From contig JBNRML010000147.1 in NCBI GenBank assembly GCA_050309585.1, forward strand, positions 16,316 to 80,315: a stretch of DNA of 64,000 bases. The letters run 5' to 3'. The DNA comes from Bovifimicola sp050309585 (GTDB lineage Bacteria; Bacillota; Clostridia; Lachnospirales; Lachnospiraceae). This document shows positions 60,452-64,000 of this stretch, one piece after another. A program made the translations under genes and the position numbers. How positions within the stretch are numbered: the first letter of the stretch is position 1; every line of letters begins with the position of its first letter. The notes under the pieces are model-generated. The model saw only the letters and a list, made by a program, of their open reading frames with translations, was not told the origin of the DNA and did no database searches.

Positions 60452-62347
60452 ATGAATAAAAAACAGAGAAAAACATTGTGCAGAATAATTATTTCTGTTG
60501 TGTTATTGGCATTGGTTTCCACTGCCTGTCATTTTATTGATGTGAATAAATATGTTGAGGCAATGCTCTTTTTGATGCCGTATCTGGTTATTGGATATGA
60601 CATACTAAAAAAGGCATTTAAGAGTATATTAAACAGACAGGTTTTTGATGAAAACTTTTTGATGGCGGTGGCAACTGTTGGAGCTATTGCACTGGGCGAT
60701 TATAAAGAAGCGGCAGCGGTTATAATTTTTTATCAGATTGGCGAGCTGTTCCAGAGCTGTGCCGTAGGAAAGAGCAGAAAAAATATAGCTGCACTTATGG
60801 ATATCAGACCTGATTATGCGAATATCTTGGTTGATGGAAAAATTGAAAAGGTTGACCCGGATGAGGTTTTGACAGGAAGTGAGATTGTTGTAAATCCGGG
60901 TGAGAAAATACCTATTGATGGTGTTATTGTGGAAGGAAATTCAACAATTGACACCAGTGCACTGACAGGCGAAAGTATTCCTGTGGAAAAACTGTGCGGA
61001 GACGAAGTGATAAGTGGAAGTATTAACCTTACAGGAGTGCTTAAAATAAAAACCACAAAGGAATTTGAAGAATCAACTGTATCGAAAATACTTGAGTTAG
61101 TTGAAAATTCAAGTATGAAAAAGTCAAGGTCAGAAAACTTTATCACTAAATTTGCCAAGTATTATACACCGGCAGTGTGTTGCGGAGCGATGGCGCTGGC
61201 AATACTGGGACCTGTTGCTAGAATTATTCTTGGAATGGAGCCTATGTGGGACGACTGGATTGTAAGAGCACTTACATTTTTGGTAATCAGCTGCCCGTGT
61301 GCATTAGTTATTTCCATACCACTCAGTTTTTTCGGAGGAATTGGATGTGCATCGAGCAATGGCATTTTAGTTAAAGGAACCAGCTATCTTGAGATTCTGT
61401 CTAATGCCAAGTATATGGTTTTTGATAAAACAGGTACCCTTACCAGGGGTGTCTTTGAAGTGGAAAAAATTAATCCTGAGTCGGGAATTACCGAGGAAGA
61501 GTTATTGGAGATAGCGGCTTATGCAGAAAGTGGTTCAAATCACCCCATAAGCATTAGTCTTAAAAAGGCCTATGGAAAAGATATGGATTTAAGCAGGATA
61601 TCAGACATAAAGGAAGTGGCCGGACACGGAATTGTGGCTGGTATTTCAGGTAAAACTGTCCATGTGGGAAATGGAAAGCTGATGAGGGTAAATGAAATTG
61701 CTCATAAAGAAGAGGAAGGAAAAGGAACTATTGTTTATGTGGCAATAGATGGGGTGTTTGCAGGAAGTATCCACATTTCTGATATTGTTAAAAAGAACAC
61801 AAAGTATGCACTTGCTGAACTAAAGAAAAATGGTATATATAAAACTGTAATGCTCACAGGAGACAGAAGACAGACGGCTGAAATAGTGGCAAATGAAATA
61901 GGAATAGATGTTGTCAAAAGTGAATTGCTTCCAGGAGATAAGGTAGATGAGGTTGAAAGGCTTTTGGAAGAAAAGGGAGAAAAGGAAATTCTGGTATTTG
62001 TGGGTGACGGAATAAATGATGCTCCGGTGCTCTCAAGGGCTGATATAGGAATTGCAATGGGAGCTTTAGGTTCGGATGCAGCAATCGAGGCAGCAGATGT
62101 GGTGCTTATGGACGATGATCCGGCAAAAATTGCACTGGCGATGAAGATTTCGAGAAAAACATTAAAGATTGTAAAACAAAATATTGTCTTTGCATTATTT
62201 GTAAAAGCAGTTTGTCTTGTGCTTGGAGCAATAGGCCTTGCAAATATGTGGCTGGCAATTTTCGCGGACGTTGGAGTAATGGTAATTGCCGTGCTAAATG
62301 CAACGAGAGCCTTAAGAATAAAAAACGATATGAAAAATTTGGCATAA
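60452..62347 (+). CDS. P1B-type heavy-metal-transporting ATPase (Zn/Cd/Pb group)
   Basis: A 631-residue metal exporter at the plasma membrane. N-terminal membrane segments start at residue 10 without a metal-binding domain. The actuator motif is DTSALTGESIPVEK, the metal-site helix SCPCALVISIPLSFFGGIGC, the phosphorylation site MVFDKTGTLTRGVF near residue 328, the nucleotide-binding SGSNHPISISL, GDGINDAPVLSRADIG, and a last membrane pair ending IFADVGVMVIAVLNATRALR. The Asp in the final helix (FADVG) is typical of P1B-2. It is coupled to the HMA protein and the ArsR-type repressor; zinc, cadmium or lead efflux is expected. Confidence 0.95.
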   Translation: MNKKQRKTLCRIIISVVLLALVSTACHFIDVNKYVEAMLFLMPYLVIGYDILKKAFKSILNRQVFDENFLMAVATVGAIALGDYKEAAAVIIFYQIGELFQSCAVGKSRKNIAALMDIRPDYANILVDGKIEKVDPDEVLTGSEIVVNPGEKIPIDGVIVEGNSTIDTSALTGESIPVEKLCGDEVISGSINLTGVLKIKTTKEFEESTVSKILELVENSSMKKSRSENFITKFAKYYTPAVCCGAMALAILGPVARIILGMEPMWDDWIVRALTFLVISCPCALVISIPLSFFGGIGCASSNGILVKGTSYLEILSNAKYMVFDKTGTLTRGVFEVEKINPESGITEEELLEIAAYAESGSNHPISISLKKAYGKDMDLSRISDIKEVAGHGIVAGISGKTVHVGNGKLMRVNEIAHKEEEGKGTIVYVAIDGVFAGSIHISDIVKKNTKYALAELKKNGIYKTVMLTGDRRQTAEIVANEIGIDVVKSELLPGDKVDEVERLLEEKGEKEILVFVGDGINDAPVLSRADIGIAMGALGSDAAIEAADVVLMDDDPAKIALAMKISRKTLKIVKQNIVFALFVKAVCLVLGAIGLANMWLAIFADVGVMVIAVLNATRALRIKNDMKNLA

Positions 62348-62371
62348 GTGATTTTTTTTAGGAAAAAAATG

Positions 62372-62380
62372 TGGTATAAT
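62372..62380 (+). promoter_or_regulatory. Extended -10 promoter of the MCP gene
   Basis: TGG followed directly by TATAAT (62375-62380) forms an extended -10 element about 50 bp upstream of the start; no convincing -35 box is present. Confidence 0.6.
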
Positions 62381-62431
62381 ACTCCTATTAGTCATAACGT
62401 GATATGAAAGATGTGAGAAGGAGGAAAGATT

Positions 62432-63880
62432 ATGAATGTGGAATTGGTCAGAAGTAATAAGATTGCAACATTTGCACACATTGTAAATGTACTTGTGCTT
62501 GTATCTTTTGCAATTTATTATGCAATTCAGGGAGTTACCGGATGGATAAGACCGATAGTTATGATTGTTGTGGGGTTGGGTGTAGCTTTTACAGAACTTA
62601 TTTTATATCTGAAAAAGCCTGACAATAAGGCTATAAAATATCTGGTTCTAATAGGCTATGCATTGTTTTTTGCGATAGAATTTTTCACATCACCTAATAA
62701 CATTGATTTTGTGTTTGTTATTCCTATGATTTTGGTGTTTATTATTTACAATGATGAGAAATTCTTATTCTATCTTGTGATTGGTGTTGTTATTGAGAAT
62801 ATTGTATCTGTGTCAATGAGCTTTACGAGTAGTGGAAATGATGCATTGGATAAGGAATCTGCGATTATGCAGCTTATGGCCATAATTTTGGTATCTGTTT
62901 ACGCATTTATCATGGCTAGGACCATGAGGCTCAACAACAAGGATAAAGTTAAGAATCTGGAAAAAGCAAATGTGCAGACAAACAATATTCTTCAGGATGT
63001 GTCTCATCTTACAGAGAGTCTTAAGGAAGGTATAGAGGAGGTTCACGGAAAGATTGACCAGTTAACAGAGACCACTAATGTCACTAACGAAGCGATGAGA
63101 GAGGTATCTAATGGAGCCACAGACACGGCAGATGCTGTTCAGAATCAGATTTACCAGACCCAGGAGATTCAGATAAAGGTGGACAGGGTAAACAGTGCTG
63201 CTTCTGGAATCAGTGATAATATGGTTAATACAATTTATGCTCTCAAAGAGGGGGCAAAAAACATAAAACTTCTTTCACAGAAGACAGCGACATCGGTAAA
63301 AAATGGAAGAGATGTTGCCGATAAGCTTCAGAATTTAGATAAGTATATGGAAGAGATGAATTCCATTGTCGGATTGATAGAAAATATCACATCCCAGACC
63401 AGTCTTCTTTCACTTAATGCCAGTATTGAAGCTGCAAGAGCTGGTGAGGCAGGAAAAGGTTTTGCTGTTGTTGCTTCTGAAATATCCAGCATGGCTGGAC
63501 AGACTCAGGATGCAACTACACAGATTGCAGAATTGATAGCAAATGTTTCGAATGCCATTGGTGAAGTGGTTAAGGTTATTTATCAGATGCTTGAGGGTAT
63601 TAATGATGAAAAGGAATCCACGGAAAAGGCTGTAGGCAGCTTTGATGTGATTGGAAAAAATACAAATTCAATTAAAACAAATGTTGATGAACTTGCCGTA
63701 AGCGTTTCAGAACTTAAGAGAGCAAATCAGGAAATTGTTGATTCCATTCAGACAATTTCAGCTATTTCAGAAGAGGTTACAGCACGTTCAGAGGAAACAA
63801 TGGAAGCAGAACAAAAAAATCTGGAAGTATTAGTACAGATTAAAAATAAAATGCAGGAATTATTTGAACTTGCAAAATAA
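62432..63880 (+). CDS. Methyl-accepting chemotaxis protein with N-terminal multi-span membrane domain
   Basis: A 482-residue receptor. Residues 15-170 form about five or six membrane segments (THFAHIV-like start, VLVLVSFAIYYAIQGVTGWI; MIVVGLGVAFTELILYL; FVFVIPMILVFIIYND; LMAIILVSVYAFIMARTM) rather than a periplasmic sensor. The cytoplasmic coiled coil ends in the canonical tip SLLSLNASIEAARAGEAGKG, FAVVASEISSMAGQTQDATT. There is no HAMP domain. AAGGAGG precedes the ATG. It may sense a membrane or intracellular state. It is followed 21 bp later by serS. Confidence 0.92.
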   Translation: MNVELVRSNKIATFAHIVNVLVLVSFAIYYAIQGVTGWIRPIVMIVVGLGVAFTELILYLKKPDNKAIKYLVLIGYALFFAIEFFTSPNNIDFVFVIPMILVFIIYNDEKFLFYLVIGVVIENIVSVSMSFTSSGNDALDKESAIMQLMAIILVSVYAFIMARTMRLNNKDKVKNLEKANVQTNNILQDVSHLTESLKEGIEEVHGKIDQLTETTNVTNEAMREVSNGATDTADAVQNQIYQTQEIQIKVDRVNSAASGISDNMVNTIYALKEGAKNIKLLSQKTATSVKNGRDVADKLQNLDKYMEEMNSIVGLIENITSQTSLLSLNASIEAARAGEAGKGFAVVASEISSMAGQTQDATTQIAELIANVSNAIGEVVKVIYQMLEGINDEKESTEKAVGSFDVIGKNTNSIKTNVDELAVSVSELKRANQEIVDSIQTISAISEEVTARSEETMEAEQKNLEVLVQIKNKMQELFELAK

Positions 63881-63901
63881 AATTAAGGAGTGTAACACAT
63901 A

Positions 63902-64000
63902 ATGTTAGATTTAAAATTTCTCAGAGAAAATCCTGATGTTGTAAAACAGAATATTAAGAATAGGTTTCAGGATAAAGAATTACCTTTGGTTGATGAGGTG
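63902..64000 (+). CDS. serS: Serine--tRNA ligase, N-terminal part only (runs off window)
   Basis: The last 99 bp encode MLDLKFLRENPDVVKQNIKN then RFQDKELPLVDEV, the start of the N-terminal coiled-coil arm of SerRS (MLDxKFLRENPxxVxxxxxxR). AAGGAGTGTAACACATA precedes the ATG. The rest lies beyond the right edge. Confidence 0.9.
   Translation, partial: MLDLKFLRENPDVVKQNIKNRFQDKELPLVDEV

Noticed and set aside
1..64000. tRNA or rRNA genes, prophage or complete insertion sequences
   Set aside because: No TTCGANNC-type arm with acceptor stem, no rRNA sequence and no transposase or integrase frame was recognised by reading both strands.

Overview
The window looks like a chromosome segment of an anaerobic, low-GC Firmicute of the Lachnospiraceae type (Butyrivibrio, Lachnospira, Roseburia, Eubacterium relatives). 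The grounds are AT-rich DNA with strong GGAGG ribosome binding sites, a phenylalanine T-box leader, a SpoIID-type protein, a secreted AmyE-type amylase, a sensory [FeFe]-hydrogenase-like chemotaxis protein, a Pct-type CoA-transferase and several chemotaxis and c-di-GMP proteins. This is inference from gene content; no rRNA or tRNA gene was seen.

Layout. Positions 1-7750 (minus strand): a large secreted alpha-amylase with a tandem array of 99-residue repeats running off the left edge. It is followed by the relic of a second, MalS-like amylase, split by a 1.2-kb insertion that carries a frameshifted DUF4238 gene between 12-bp direct repeats. 7751-11653: pheST under a T-box. 11650-18904: a broken lipoprotein gene and a six-gene polyamine operon (speD-speA-speE-speB, carboxynorspermidine dehydrogenase, nspC). 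The operon is preceded by a long hairpin-rich RNA with a consensus promoter and a terminator just before speD. 19334-33212 (minus): a SpoIID-like protein, a second structured RNA (possibly 6S), prfC, a beta-helix acyltransferase, glmS, topB, yfbR, galM, and a response regulator/histidine kinase/VTC-domain/DUF4956 operon. 33417-34686: cheY and a CheX-like protein. 34861-39848: a DtxR-type regulator divergent from trpDCFBA. 39990-49412 (plus): NhaC antiporter, small kinase-like protein, half-size EamA transporter, truncated Rpn nuclease, a 781-residue orphan with a cyclic-nucleotide-binding-like N terminus, histidine phosphatase, CoA-transferase, and a hydrogenase-MCP fusion with internal deletions. 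49503-52625 (minus): a decaying membrane-protein cluster. 52788-64000 (mostly plus): diguanylate cyclase, MFS/spermidine synthase fusion, an isopropylmalate synthase fused to an AraC DNA-binding domain, hypA, a Zn/Cd-type efflux locus (arsR, HMA protein, P1B ATPase), a membrane MCP and the start of serS.

How it fits together: amylase for starch, arginine to putrescine to spermidine through two parallel routes encoded in one transcript, tryptophan and leucine biosynthesis, metal efflux, and much sensing. Two themes stand out. One is a repeated extended Shine-Dalgarno motif (core AAATGAGGATTAGT), sometimes coupled to arrays of perfect hairpins, placed directly before many unrelated genes on both strands. 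The other is unusual gene decay: single-base frameshifts, two of them in A7/A8 runs, and deletions at microhomologies. The most novel-looking items are the LeuA-AraC fusion with symmetric repeats upstream of it, the polyamine leader RNA, and the hairpin/Shine-Dalgarno repeat family.
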